DNA of 64,000 nt from NCBI RefSeq assembly GCF_014493765.1, contig NZ_JACTVJ010000027.1:1-64000 (forward strand), in the 5' to 3' direction. Every line of letters begins with the position of its first letter. The first letter of the stretch is position 1. This DNA is from Streptomyces polyasparticus. Its GTDB lineage: Bacteria; Actinomycetota; Actinomycetes; Streptomycetales; Streptomycetaceae. Under the pieces are notes generated by a model. It was not told the DNA's origin, made no database searches, and saw only the letters and a list, made by a program, of their open reading frames with translations. Shown one piece after another: positions 34,478-43,175 of this stretch. The position numbers were made by a program, and so were the translations under genes.

Positions 34478-35565
34478 GCGCGCTGCAACTCCTCTTCGCC
34501 CTCCTCCTGGTCCTCGGCAACGGCTTCTTCGTCGGCGCCGAGTTCGCGCTCGTCTCCGTACGCCGCAGCCAGATCGAGCCGTACGCGAAGGATTCGGCGC
34601 GCGCCCGCCGTGTCCTGTACGGCCTGGAGCATCTGCCGCAGATGATGGCGGCCGCACAGTTCGGCATCACCATCTGCTCGCTGACGCTCGGCGCGGTCGC
34701 CGAGCCGACGGTGGCGCACCTCCTGGAGCCCGTCTTCCACTGGCTGCACGTCCCGGACGGTCTGATCCACCCGCTCGGCTATGTCATCGCGCTGGCTGCG
34801 GTCGTCTTCCTGCACCTGGTGATCGGCGAGATGCTGCCGAAGAACCTGGCGATGGCCGCACCCGAGAAGACCGCGCTGTGGCTGAGCCCCGCCCTCGTCG
34901 CCTTCGCCCGCCTGTGCCGGCCGGTCACGGCCGCGTTCGGCGCGTGCGCCCGTGCGGTCCTGAAGCTCTTCGGAGTCGAGCCCAAGGACGAGGTCGAGGC
35001 CGTCTTCACCAGCGCCCAGCTGGGCCGCCTCGTCGAGGACGCGGGACAGGCGGGCCTCCTGGACCCCGAGGAGCAGGAAATCCTCGGCGACGCCCTGGAG
35101 TTGGGCACCCGCCCGGTCACGGACGTCCTGCTCGACCCGTCGCAGCTGGTCACGGTCGCGACCGGGGTCACCCCGCGCCGGATCGAGGAACTGACCGTCC
35201 GTACGGGCTACTCGCGCTTCCCGGTCTGCGCGGACGGCGGCGCTTTCATGGGCTACCTCCACGTCAAGGACGTCCTCGACCTGGAGGACACGGAACGTGC
35301 GGTGCCCCAGGAGATCTGGCGCCCGATGGCGACCCTGCGAGCGGAACTCCCCCTGGACGACGCCCTCACGGTGATGCAGCGCGCCGCGGCCCACCTCGCC
35401 AAGGTCGCCGACCCCTCGGGCCGTGTCCTCGGCCTGGTCGCCCTGGAGGACGTCCTCGAACTCCTGGTGGGCGAGGTCCGCGACCCGGCGCACCGAGCGG
35501 TGCCTCGTCCGGCGCCCGTGGTCCGGCTTCCGGTGGCCGACGAGGAGAACGCCATGGCCGGCTGA
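34474..35565 (+). CDS. CNNM/CorC-type protein lacking the CorC tail
   Basis: A 363-residue paralog of the preceding protein with the DUF21 domain (about 1-185; N-G-F-F-V-G-A-E-F) and CBS pair (about 215-345) but no room for the C-terminal CorC/HlyC domain: it ends shortly after the second CBS. The tandem arrangement with a full-length and a short member, made from overlapping frames (ATGA), suggests the two form a heteromeric complex. A hairpin follows the stop and also serves the convergent AAA gene. Confidence 0.92.
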   Translation: MSALQLLFALLLVLGNGFFVGAEFALVSVRRSQIEPYAKDSARARRVLYGLEHLPQMMAAAQFGITICSLTLGAVAEPTVAHLLEPVFHWLHVPDGLIHPLGYVIALAAVVFLHLVIGEMLPKNLAMAAPEKTALWLSPALVAFARLCRPVTAAFGACARAVLKLFGVEPKDEVEAVFTSAQLGRLVEDAGQAGLLDPEEQEILGDALELGTRPVTDVLLDPSQLVTVATGVTPRRIEELTVRTGYSRFPVCADGGAFMGYLHVKDVLDLEDTERAVPQEIWRPMATLRAELPLDDALTVMQRAAAHLAKVADPSGRVLGLVALEDVLELLVGEVRDPAHRAVPRPAPVVRLPVADEENAMAG

Positions 35566-35575
35566 CCGTACGTGG

Positions 35576-35602
35576 TCCGCCGGGGCTCATACCCCCGGCG
35601 GA
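35576..35602. terminator. bidirectional hairpin between convergent genes
   Basis: A 10-bp perfect stem (35576-35585 with 35593-35602) with a 7-nt loop. It overlaps the stop codon of the leftward AAA gene (35587-35589) and lies 11 bp after the CNNM stop. Confidence 0.75.
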
Positions 35603-37464
35603 TCCCCCGGCCCCCGCCCCGACAACACCTCGCCATACGCCTGCATAAGATCCGGCAGCCGCAACGTCGCCAGATCCTCCACCCCCGGCTCGCCCGGATA
35701 CCCCGAGAGCCGCAGATCCCGGTACGCACAGCTCTTCTCGTACAGCGTGCGAAGAAAGCGCCCGTTCCCCAGCTCGTCGATCCACCCCTGATCGACCACA
35801 TGCCCGCTGATCGAGCGCAGCTCGTCCCGCGACTCGGCATCCCACTTGTCCCCGTTCTCCGCCGCGAGCACCTCACCGATCGCGGTGAGCTCCAGCGGCC
35901 GGTACGAGGGAAAGTCCACGCGCGTCGTGAAACGCGACGAGAGCCCGGGGTTGGCCGCGAGCAGCCGGTCCATGCCCTCGGGGTAGCCGGCGAGGATCAC
36001 CACCAGATGGTCCCGGTTGTCCTCGGCCCGCTTGAGCAGCACCTGCAGCGCTTCGTCCCCGTACGCATCGCCCTTGCTGTAGCCCGAGTTGGACAGCGCG
36101 TACGCCTCGTCGACGAAGAGCACACCGCCGAGCGCGGAGTCGATCAGCTCGTTGGCCTTGACCGCGGTCTGTCCGAGGAACTCCCCGACCAGATCGGCCC
36201 GTTGGGCCTCCACCAGATGGTCGCCGCCGAGCAGCCCGAGCGCGTAGAAGACCCGCCCGAGAATGCGGGCGACCGTGGTCTTGCCCGTGCCCGAAGGACC
36301 CGAGAACACGAAGTGCCGCTTCGGCGGCTGGACGGGCAGCCCCTTGTCGGCCCGAATCCGGGCCATCCGCAGCTGCGCGGAGAGCGCCTTGACCTGGCGC
36401 TTCACGGGTTCCAGGCCGACCATCCGCTCCAGCTCGGCCAGCGCCTCCTGGAGCAGCGCCGGATCGGCGGGGCCCGTCGGCAGGGTCGGGGGGCCCGACT
36501 GCGCGGGAATGAGCGCCTTCTCCCGTACGGCATCGGCCTCCGGCGGCTGACCGCCCCCGGGGGGATCGGTGTCCGTACCGACCTTCAGATCCCCGCCCTC
36601 GGTGCCGTACGCGGTGTCGTAGCCGTCCGCATAGTCGCTCGCGTCCACCCCGGCCAGCGTGACGGAGCCGAACTCGCCGCTGTCGTCGGCGCCGTCGATC
36701 CCGTCGTAGTCGGCTATCGCCGCGAGGCGGGCGGAGGTGTCCATGAACGCCGGGTCGACCCGGTGCACCGCCCGGTACAGGGGGAGCGCCGCCGCGCTGC
36801 GCCCGGTGCCCTCATGGGCCCGCGCCAGCCAGTACCGCAGTTCCTTGCGCTGCGGCTGCTCGCTGCGGCAGCGCATCAGGGCCGCCGCGAGCAGCGGCTC
36901 GGCCTGCCCGTACATCTCCAGCCGCACCCGGGCCATCCCGCCGAACAGACCGGCCTCGATGCCCAGCGCATGGTCGTCGATCAGCGGATCGGTGTGGCGG
37001 ACCAGCTGCTCCCAGTCCTTCACCAGATACGAGCGGCACGCGTGCAGAAAACGGACCTGGGCGTCGGCGTCCACCGGCGGCAGCCCCGCGAGCGCGCGGT
37101 CGAGATCGGGCACATGGCGTCCGTCGAGCCAGTGCGAGGCGTGGGCGAGCAGCAGATCGCGGGGGCTTTCGAGCACCGGCTGCACCCACCAGCCCAGCCA
37201 GTACCAGGAGTTGAGGGTGCGGCGGTGACGCGCGCGCTGTTCGCCGAAGCGGTCGCGGTGGCGGTACATCCGCAATAACGCGGTCGTGGTGTCCACCCGC
37301 AGCGCATGCAGCCCCAGCCAGCCGTCGGCCATCCCGGGGTCGATCCGCACCGCCGTTCTGAACTCCTCCTCGGCCTGCGGATACGCGCCCATGGTGTAGG
37401 CGTCGACGCCTCGCAGCCAGGCGAGGTCGGCCGGAGCCGATGCGCCCTGCGTGCCGAAGTCCAT
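35587..37464 (-). CDS. EccA/CbbX-like AAA+ ATPase with N-terminal TPR region
   Basis: 625 residues. The N-terminal half (about 1-250) is helical and TPR-like, followed by an acidic, low-complexity linker (255-310). The AAA+ domain has Walker A G389-P-S-G-T-G-K395-T, Walker B V-L-F-V-D452-E453, then S-R-F, as in type VII secretion EccA and CbxX/CfqX. No EccB/C/D, WXG100 or mycosin gene is nearby, so a secretion role is not supported by neighbours. Start: ATG at 37464 with GGGGGAC upstream; in-frame GTGs at 37467 and 37476 are possible. Its leader contains a strong hairpin (37772-37809). Confidence 0.85.
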   Translation of the reverse strand: MDFGTQGASAPADLAWLRGVDAYTMGAYPQAEEEFRTAVRIDPGMADGWLGLHALRVDTTTALLRMYRHRDRFGEQRARHRRTLNSWYWLGWWVQPVLESPRDLLLAHASHWLDGRHVPDLDRALAGLPPVDADAQVRFLHACRSYLVKDWEQLVRHTDPLIDDHALGIEAGLFGGMARVRLEMYGQAEPLLAAALMRCRSEQPQRKELRYWLARAHEGTGRSAAALPLYRAVHRVDPAFMDTSARLAAIADYDGIDGADDSGEFGSVTLAGVDASDYADGYDTAYGTEGGDLKVGTDTDPPGGGQPPEADAVREKALIPAQSGPPTLPTGPADPALLQEALAELERMVGLEPVKRQVKALSAQLRMARIRADKGLPVQPPKRHFVFSGPSGTGKTTVARILGRVFYALGLLGGDHLVEAQRADLVGEFLGQTAVKANELIDSALGGVLFVDEAYALSNSGYSKGDAYGDEALQVLLKRAEDNRDHLVVILAGYPEGMDRLLAANPGLSSRFTTRVDFPSYRPLELTAIGEVLAAENGDKWDAESRDELRSISGHVVDQGWIDELGNGRFLRTLYEKSCAYRDLRLSGYPGEPGVEDLATLRLPDLMQAYGEVLSGRGPGDPPGV

Positions 37465-37771
37465 CACGTCCCCCACAAAACTGCCCCCGTTGGTGCGCCG
37501 CCGGGCGTCTGCCCGTCGGCGGCCTTCGCCGAACCGCCGTTCTGATACCGGGAGTTGACGTGGTGGCGATCATCGGGAAAGGCCCGGCGATCGCACCGAG
37601 AGGCATCGTACCTGCGCCTTGGCCGTCGGCCGTAGGGTGCCGCGCGAGTCGGAGGGCGCAAAGGCGGAGGCACAGAGGCAGGTACGGGGGAGCACGGGCG
37701 GGGCGCGAACTGGTCACCCTGGGTGATTAGTTGAAGGCGCGGTGCACACGCGAAAGGGACAAAGGGCAGAA

Positions 37772-37840
37772 CGAAGCCCCCGATCACGGGGGAACAATCG
37801 GGGGCTTCGCGTCTGCGGGCGACCGGCTCGCGGTCGCACA
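37772..37840 (-). ncRNA. candidate small RNA or attenuated leader
   Basis: Reading leftward from a promoter-like sequence, the expected transcript forms a 7-bp hairpin (37831-37837 with 37819-37825) and then a perfect 13-bp hairpin (37797-37809 with 37772-37784) with a C-rich 12-nt loop, followed by a moderately T-rich stretch. This gives a roughly 70-nt RNA. It could be a free small RNA or a terminator inside the leader of the AAA gene 307 bp further on. A reading frame starting at the ATG at 37841 covers it but gives unlikely protein. Nothing else is visible between 37465 and 37771. Confidence 0.5.
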
Positions 37841-37845
37841 TTGAG

Positions 37846-37875
37846 AACGTAAGTCCTGTACGACCCCTCGGTCAA
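37846..37875 (-). promoter_or_regulatory. vegetative-type promoter for the small RNA/leader
   Basis: On the minus strand, TTGACC (37875-37870) and TACGTT (37851-37846) are 18 bp apart, a good match to the major Streptomyces sigma factor. The start point should be near 37840. Confidence 0.5.
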
Positions 37876-37933
37876 GCCGAGTTGGGGCACTCTCAGTGCC
37901 CGATTTCGGGTCGTGGAGCGCATCGCCGCCACG

Positions 37934-37952
37934 CCGTCACGTTCCGTGACGG
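37934..37952 (-). terminator. hairpin after the uridine-kinase-like gene
   Basis: An 8-bp perfect stem with a 3-nt loop (arms 37934-37941 and 37945-37952) just past the leftward gene's stop at 37960. Confidence 0.75.
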
Positions 37953-37959
37953 AACAGGG

Positions 37960-38574
37960 TCAGGCTGCGCCCAACTCGGGCCCCGGCAGCACCTCGTACC
38001 CCTCGGGGATCTGCCGCACCAGGGCGTCCGCGAACGGCCGGGACGGGTCCTCGGCGAAGTGCCGTTCCTCGGCCGGCTCCCACTGCTCCCAGAAGTCCTG
38101 CTGCACCAGACCGTCGCGCTCGCGCCCGCGCCGCCAGGACTGCCCCGGGGGCAACTCCATCCACAACAGGTGCGCCAGCCACGGCCGCAGGTCCCGCCGC
38201 CCCGCGCCCACGCCCTCGATCAGGACGACGGGGGCCGGCTCGACGACCGGACCGGGGTGGAAGCGGCGTGCGTTCCAGTCGTACACGGCGGGACGGGCGC
38301 CGCGGCCCGCGGCGAGCGGTTCGAGGACCTCGCGCCGGAAGCGGCCGGTCCAGTCGAAGAGCTCCGCGTGGCTGCGGATGTCGTCCAGGCCGATGACCGG
38401 AGCGCCGCCGAGCTCGGCGGCCAGACGGCGCGTGAAGGTCGACTTCCCGGAGCCCGCGTGCCCGTCGATCCCGATCAGCCGGACCGGTCCGCACGAGGGC
38501 GCGAGCGCCCGCAGCTCGGCCGCGAGAGGCGTGAGCGAGGCGAGCGGGCCTGAGGGGCGAGGGGAGTCGTTCAT
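37960..38574 (-). CDS. uridine kinase-like P-loop protein
   Basis: A 204-residue protein of the uridine/phosphoribulokinase-like P-loop family: I-G-I-D-G-H-A-G-S-G-K-S-T (34-46) with Walker A at 38-45, and V-V-L-I-E-G-V-G-A-G-R, the usual second catalytic segment. In actinobacteria it is annotated as uridine kinase; phosphorylation of uridine or a related nucleoside is plausible but unproven. Start: ATG at 38574; a long in-frame extension upstream overlaps unlikely sequence. It has its own terminator and is divergent from the C39-like peptidase gene. Confidence 0.85.
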   Translation of the reverse strand: MNDSPRPSGPLASLTPLAAELRALAPSCGPVRLIGIDGHAGSGKSTFTRRLAAELGGAPVIGLDDIRSHAELFDWTGRFRREVLEPLAAGRGARPAVYDWNARRFHPGPVVEPAPVVLIEGVGAGRRDLRPWLAHLLWMELPPGQSWRRGRERDGLVQQDFWEQWEPAEERHFAEDPSRPFADALVRQIPEGYEVLPGPELGAA

Positions 38575-38743
38575 CGGGCCCAAGCGTACGGTGATCACGC
38601 CGGCGCGCCGAAGCTGTCGCAGGTCACGCCAGTGGTCCAGGCCAATATTGGTGGGCGCGCCGCGGGCCGAAACCCTGGCAGAAGCGGTCGGCGAGCGGCC
38701 ATAGTGGCACCGCCGTTCGTGCCGTTCTGGACCAGGAGCCCCC

Positions 38744-40108
38744 ATGACCTCCTCCCCGCACCGGACCTCCCGCAGAACCGTCCTCGCCGCAGCCGTGGCC
38801 GTCGCCGCCGCGGGCGCCGTCTCACCGGCTTCGGCCGCCCCACCCGCCGCACCCGACGCGGAGCGCCCCGTGCAGGATCGCCTCGTGGACAACCACTTCT
38901 GGAGGACGTACGGGCACTGGCGCAGCGGCACCGCGCAGGGCACCCGCGCCGTGCCCGGCACCCGCCCGGGCCTCGCGATCGCGACGCCCGCCGGACTGCG
39001 CGCCTACACCGACCCGCACACCGGGACGGTCGCCAACTGGGAGTACGCGACCTGGACCAGCCCCGTGCACACCCTGTCGGTGCCGGCCACCGAGGTCATC
39101 GCCTCCTGGAACGCCGACACCCCCGCCGGTACCTGGCTGGAGATCGAACTCCGGGGAACGTACTCCGACGGCACGCGCACCCCCTGGTACGTGATGGGCC
39201 GCTGGGCCGCAGGCGACGCCGACATCCGGCGCACCTCCGTCGACGACCAGAGCGACGGCAAGAGCTCGATCTGGACCGACACCTTCTCCGTCGACGATCC
39301 CGCGACCGGTCTGCGCCTCACCTCGTACCAGCTGCGCCTGACCCTGCTGCGCAAGCCGGGCAGCCGCCGCACGCCGACCGTCTGGCGGGCCGGCGCGATG
39401 GGCTCCGACGTCCCCGACCGCTTCGAGGTGCCCGCGTCGAAGCCCGGCCTCGCGCGCGAGCTGCCCGTGCCGCGCTACTCGCAGAACACCCACATCGGCC
39501 AGTACCCCGAGTACGACAACGGCGGCGAGGCCTGGTGCAGCCCCACCTCCTCGACGATGATCATCGAGTACTGGGGCCGCGGTCCGACCCCCGAGGACCT
39601 GGCCTGGGTCAACCCCGAGTTCGCCGATCCGCAGGTCTGCCACGCGGCCCGCCATACCTTCGACTACCAGTACAACGGCTGCGGCAACTGGCCCTTCAAC
39701 GCCGCCTATGCGGCCACGTACAAGGACTTGCAGGGCGTCGTCACCCGGCTCGGCTCCCTGACGGACCTGGAGCGCCTGATCGCGGCCGGTATCCCGGCCA
39801 TAACGTCCCAGTCCTTCCTCAAGGAGGAGCTCACGGGCGCGGGCTACGGTACGGCCGGCCATCTGATGACCGTGATCGGCTTCACCGCGGACGGCGACGT
39901 GATCGCCAACGATCCGGCGTCCCCGAGCAACGAGGCCGTGCGCCGGGTCTACCAGCGGCGCGAGTGGGAGAACATCTGGCTGCGCACCAAGCGCTACAAC
40001 TCCACCGGCAAGGTCGTCTCGGGCACGGGCGGCGTCTGCTACCTGTACTTCCCGGCCCGCCCGACGGCGGAGCAGCTGAGCGCGCTCGCCGCGGTCGGGG
40101 TGCGCTGA
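38744..40108 (+). CDS. Tat-exported C39-like (papain-fold) peptidase
   Basis: 454 residues. Twin-arginine signal S9-R-R-T-V-L-A-A-A then a hydrophobic run and A-S-A cleavage. Residues 45-225 form a beta-rich domain; the C-terminal part is a C39-like cysteine peptidase with C265 in E-A-W-C-S-P-T-S, H373 in A-G-H-L-M-T-V-I-G-F and N389-D390. It would act outside the cell. It has no ABC transporter or bacteriocin gene beside it, so it is not a leader-peptidase in the lantibiotic sense. ATG at 38744 follows ACCAGGAGCC. Confidence 0.88.
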   Translation: MTSSPHRTSRRTVLAAAVAVAAAGAVSPASAAPPAAPDAERPVQDRLVDNHFWRTYGHWRSGTAQGTRAVPGTRPGLAIATPAGLRAYTDPHTGTVANWEYATWTSPVHTLSVPATEVIASWNADTPAGTWLEIELRGTYSDGTRTPWYVMGRWAAGDADIRRTSVDDQSDGKSSIWTDTFSVDDPATGLRLTSYQLRLTLLRKPGSRRTPTVWRAGAMGSDVPDRFEVPASKPGLARELPVPRYSQNTHIGQYPEYDNGGEAWCSPTSSTMIIEYWGRGPTPEDLAWVNPEFADPQVCHAARHTFDYQYNGCGNWPFNAAYAATYKDLQGVVTRLGSLTDLERLIAAGIPAITSQSFLKEELTGAGYGTAGHLMTVIGFTADGDVIANDPASPSNEAVRRVYQRREWENIWLRTKRYNSTGKVVSGTGGVCYLYFPARPTAEQLSALAAVGVR

Positions 40109-40116
40109 GCCGGGCG

Positions 40117-40509
40117 TCAGCGTCCGGCGGGCTGCCACCACTCCAGGTGGGCGGCCGCCTCGGCGGCGGGCTCGATGATCTCCCACACCTCGGTGATCAG
40201 GCCGTCCTCGATCCGCAGGAGATCCACCACCGTGATCTCCACGCCCGAGGGGTGCGTGCGGCGGGAGTGCACCACGACGTGACCGCCGTCGGCCAGCAGG
40301 TGGAGCACCTCGACCCGCATGCCGGCGAGCGGGACGAGTGCCGCCTCGACGGAGGCGAGCCACTCCTTCTTCGTCGAGGTGGTCGCGTCGGGCCGGTGGT
40401 GGAGGAAGTCCTCGCTCAGCAGGGGAGCGACGGCGTCGACACCACCCGGCCCGAGCAGATCGGCCAGCGCGCGCTGGACGAGTTCCTTGTGATCCGTGGT
40501 TGTGGTCAT
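40117..40509 (-). CDS. SnoaL-like NTF2-fold protein
   Basis: A 130-residue protein resembling SnoaL-like polyketide-cyclase-fold proteins: L-V-Q-R-A-L-A-D-L, F-L-H-H-R-P-D, H-V-V-V-H-S-R-R-T-H and I-V-D-L-L-R-I-E-D-G-L-I-T-E-V-W-E. The fold is used for binding or isomerising small hydrophobic molecules; no specific substrate is indicated. Start: ATG at 40509; the longer frame upstream adds 17 unconserved residues. Divergent from a helix-turn-helix regulator gene that may control it. Confidence 0.85.
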   Translation of the reverse strand: MTTTTDHKELVQRALADLLGPGGVDAVAPLLSEDFLHHRPDATTSTKKEWLASVEAALVPLAGMRVEVLHLLADGGHVVVHSRRTHPSGVEITVVDLLRIEDGLITEVWEIIEPAAEAAAHLEWWQPAGR

Positions 40510-40622
40510 GGACCGAGTCTTTCCGCCGCCGTACCGGCTGTCGATGACATGGGATTTCATGGCGCCCGGCGCCGGCCTGAGTAGGCTCGACGACCATGAG
40601 TACGGCGGGGGAGCTGACGACC

Positions 40623-41477
40623 ATGCGTACGGCGGGGGAACTGCTGAGGCAGTGGCGCCATCGCCGCGGGCTCAGCCAGCTGGATCTCGCCCTCGCGGCC
40701 GATGTCTCCGCCCGCCATGTCAGCCTGGTCGAGACGGGCAAGTCCCGGCCGAGCGCCGACATGATCCTCCGCCTCGCCCGGCACCTCGACGTTCCCTTGC
40801 GCGAGCGCAACGGCCTGCTGCTCGCCGGCGGCTTCGCACCCCGCTACACGGAGCGGCCGCTCGACGACGAGGCCCTTGCGGCCGCACGGGACGCGGTCCG
40901 GCGGGTGCTGCGCGCCCACGAGCCGTATCCGGCCGTGGCCTTCGACCGCCGCTGGAACATCGTGCTGTTCAACCGCGCGGTCGAGCCGTTCCTCGCGGAC
41001 GTGCACCCCGACCTGCTGCGCCCGCCGATGAACCTGGTGCGCCTCGGCCTCGACCCCCGCGGATTCGCCCCGCTGGTCGTCAACCTGGCCGATGTGCGGA
41101 CGGTCTTCCGCACCCGCGTCGGACGGCAGCTCGCCCTCGCTCCCGACGCGGAACTCACGGCGCTGTACGAGGAGTTGCTGGCGCCCGGCGCGGAAGGGGT
41201 CGGCGCGCAAGAGCCCGAGGGTCAGGACCGGACACAAGGACCGAGAGCCGCCTCCGGTGTCGTGATCCCGATGATCCTGCGCCTGGACGGGCAGGAGCTG
41301 CGGCTGTTCTCGACCATCACCACCTTCGGCACCCCGACGGACATCACCTTGGACGAGCTCGCCATCGAGTCCTACTACCCGGCGGACGCGCGCAGCGCCG
41401 CGTACTTCGAAGGGCGCGGAGCAGGGGGAGCCGGGACGGCCGAGGGGCAGGGGCCGAGTGGAGTGCCCCACACGTGA
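40623..41477 (+). CDS. XRE-family regulator with MmyB-like ligand-binding domain
   Basis: A 284-residue protein: HTH_31-type DNA-binding domain (about 7-62; W-R-H-R-R-G-L-S-Q-L-D-L-A, H-V-S-L-V-E-T-G) and an MmyB-like PAS/ligand-binding domain (about 85-265; F-D-R-R-W-N-I-V-L-F-N-R-A). Such proteins are usually repressors of a neighbouring oxidoreductase or SnoaL-like gene; the divergent gene at 40117 is the likely target. Start: ATG at 40623, preceded by GGGGGAG. An ATG at 40596 is part of a 27-bp duplication of the start region, giving two alternative N-termini with M-x-T-A-G-E-L. Confidence 0.9.
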   Translation: MRTAGELLRQWRHRRGLSQLDLALAADVSARHVSLVETGKSRPSADMILRLARHLDVPLRERNGLLLAGGFAPRYTERPLDDEALAAARDAVRRVLRAHEPYPAVAFDRRWNIVLFNRAVEPFLADVHPDLLRPPMNLVRLGLDPRGFAPLVVNLADVRTVFRTRVGRQLALAPDAELTALYEELLAPGAEGVGAQEPEGQDRTQGPRAASGVVIPMILRLDGQELRLFSTITTFGTPTDITLDELAIESYYPADARSAAYFEGRGAGGAGTAEGQGPSGVPHT

Positions 41478-41555
41478 CCTCCGTCTCTACCCCTGAACGC
41501 CCCGCGATGTCACCTTTGACGTAGTCCCAGGGGGAACCTCCACCGCAGTACCACC

Positions 41556-41750
41556 GTGAGCGAGACAGCCATGAACTCCAGCGCCCGCGTCAGCGCCCGT
41601 GCCGCCGCCACCACCGCCGAGATCGCCGAGTACGTCCGCAGCCGGACCGGCGGCCCCAAGGACAACGGGCCGAAGATCCTCGAGCATCTCGCGGGCTGGA
41701 CCCTCGTCGTGGTCCTGGCCATGTTCGTCTCGCAGACCGGGCTGCTCTGA
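41556..41750 (+). CDS. small DUF6126-like membrane protein
   Basis: A 64-residue protein: an Ala/Ser-rich soluble N-terminus, a G-G-P-K-D-N-G turn and a single hydrophobic helix (about residues 46-64). It resembles the DUF6126 family that often lies beside XRE regulators. Start: GTG at 41556 (an ATG at 41571 is also possible). It follows the XRE gene by 78 bp. Function unknown. Confidence 0.65.
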   Translation: MSETAMNSSARVSARAAATTAEIAEYVRSRTGGPKDNGPKILEHLAGWTLVVVLAMFVSQTGLL

Positions 41751-42002
41751 AAACCTCCCGCCGTTCCCCTGCCAGGTGCACCCTTCCGAGGGTTGTGCAG
41801 ACGTGCTCAAATTGAGATGAGTTAACGGTCGTGAACCGGGTGACGTGCAGCCTTGTATCGGGCATACTCATCGCGCGCCAGTCACTCGCCCCGGTTTCGA
41901 GACCCGGATCCAAGGGCTACGACTGAGCACGTCAGACCTCGGCGGCGCCGCCACACCCTGCGCGCGCGTCCGCCGCAGCGCCCGACAGGGAGGAGTCTCG
42001 CC

Positions 42003-43175
42003 ATGACCGTCCGAGCCCCACAGCCGGTGGACCGACAGCTGCCCACCGAGGAGGCCGCGGATCTGCTCATGCTCGTCCGCGAGCTGATCAAGGGTGAGAT
42101 CGCGCCCGGCGCCGCCGAACAGGAGGAAGCCGGGCATTTCCCGCGCGAGGTCTTCTCGCTGCTCTCCCAGTCGGGACTGCTCGGTCTGCCGTACGAGGAG
42201 GAGTTCGGCGGCGGTGAGCAGCCGTACGAGGTCTACCTCCAGGTGCTTGAAGAGCTCGCCGCGGCCCGTCTGACGGTCGGCCTCGGCGTCAGCGTGCACT
42301 CGCTCGCCTGCCACGCGCTGGCCAATTACGGCACCAAGGAGCAGCGCACCGAGCACCTTCCCGCCATGCTCGGCGGCGGACTGCTCGGCGCGTACTGCCT
42401 CTCGGAGCCGTCCTCCGGCTCGGACGCCGCCTCGCTGCGCACCAAGGCCGTACGGGACGGCGAGGACTGGATCCTCGACGGCACCAAGGCCTGGATCACC
42501 CACGGCGGGATCGCCGACTTCTACACGGTGCTCGCCCGCACCGGGGGAGAGGGATCCCGCGGGATCACCGCCTTCCTCGTGCCCGGCGATGCCGAGGGTC
42601 TGACGGCCGCAGTGCCCGAGAAGAAGATGGGCATGAAGGGCTCGCCCACCGCGCAGCTGCACTTCGACGGCGTCCGTGTCAGCGACGCCCGCCGCATCGG
42701 CGACGAGGGCCAGGGCTTCGCGATCGCCCTGTCCGCGCTCGACGGCGGCCGGCTCGGCATCGCCGCCTGCGCGATCGGTGTCGCCCAGGCGGCGCTCGAC
42801 GAGGCGCTCGGCTATGCCACGCAGAGGCAGCAGTTCGGCCGCCCGATCGCCGACTTCCAGGGCCTGCGCTTCATGCTCGCCGACATGGCCACCCAGATCG
42901 AGGCCGGCCGCGCCCTGTACCTGGCGGCGGCCCGGCTGCGCGACGCCGGACGGCCGTTCTCGCGGCAGGCGGCGATGGCCAAGCTGTTCTGCACCGACAC
43001 CGCCATGAAGGTCACCACGGACGCGGTCCAGGTGCTCGGCGGCTACGGCTACACGCAGGACTTCCCCGTCGAGCGCCTGATGCGCGAGGCCAAGGTCCTT
43101 CAGATCGTCGAGGGCACCAACCAGATCCAGCGGATGGTCATCGCCCGTCACCTCGCGGGTCCTGAGTCTCGCTGA
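42003..43175 (+). CDS. acyl-CoA dehydrogenase
   Basis: A 390-residue flavoprotein with the three-domain ACAD fold: signature A-Y-C-L-S-E-P-S-S-G-S-D near 128-139, K-M-G-M-K-G-S-P-T, R-Q-Q-F-G-R-P-I in the C-terminal bundle, and the catalytic-base loop V-E370-G-T-N-Q-I-Q. It oxidises an acyl-CoA in lipid or amino-acid catabolism. Start: ATG at 42003 with GGGAGGAG; the frame is open upstream to 41853. Its 3' end is overlapped antisense by the repeat protein gene (43138-43175), and the repeat unit itself appears to have grown out of this 3' end. Confidence 0.92.
   Translation: MTVRAPQPVDRQLPTEEAADLLMLVRELIKGEIAPGAAEQEEAGHFPREVFSLLSQSGLLGLPYEEEFGGGEQPYEVYLQVLEELAAARLTVGLGVSVHSLACHALANYGTKEQRTEHLPAMLGGGLLGAYCLSEPSSGSDAASLRTKAVRDGEDWILDGTKAWITHGGIADFYTVLARTGGEGSRGITAFLVPGDAEGLTAAVPEKKMGMKGSPTAQLHFDGVRVSDARRIGDEGQGFAIALSALDGGRLGIAACAIGVAQAALDEALGYATQRQQFGRPIADFQGLRFMLADMATQIEAGRALYLAAARLRDAGRPFSRQAAMAKLFCTDTAMKVTTDAVQVLGGYGYTQDFPVERLMREAKVLQIVEGTNQIQRMVIARHLAGPESR

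Noticed and set aside
37464-37841. 125-residue frame starting at the candidate small RNA
   Set aside because: It runs through a terminator-like hairpin and has irregular composition; more likely non-coding.
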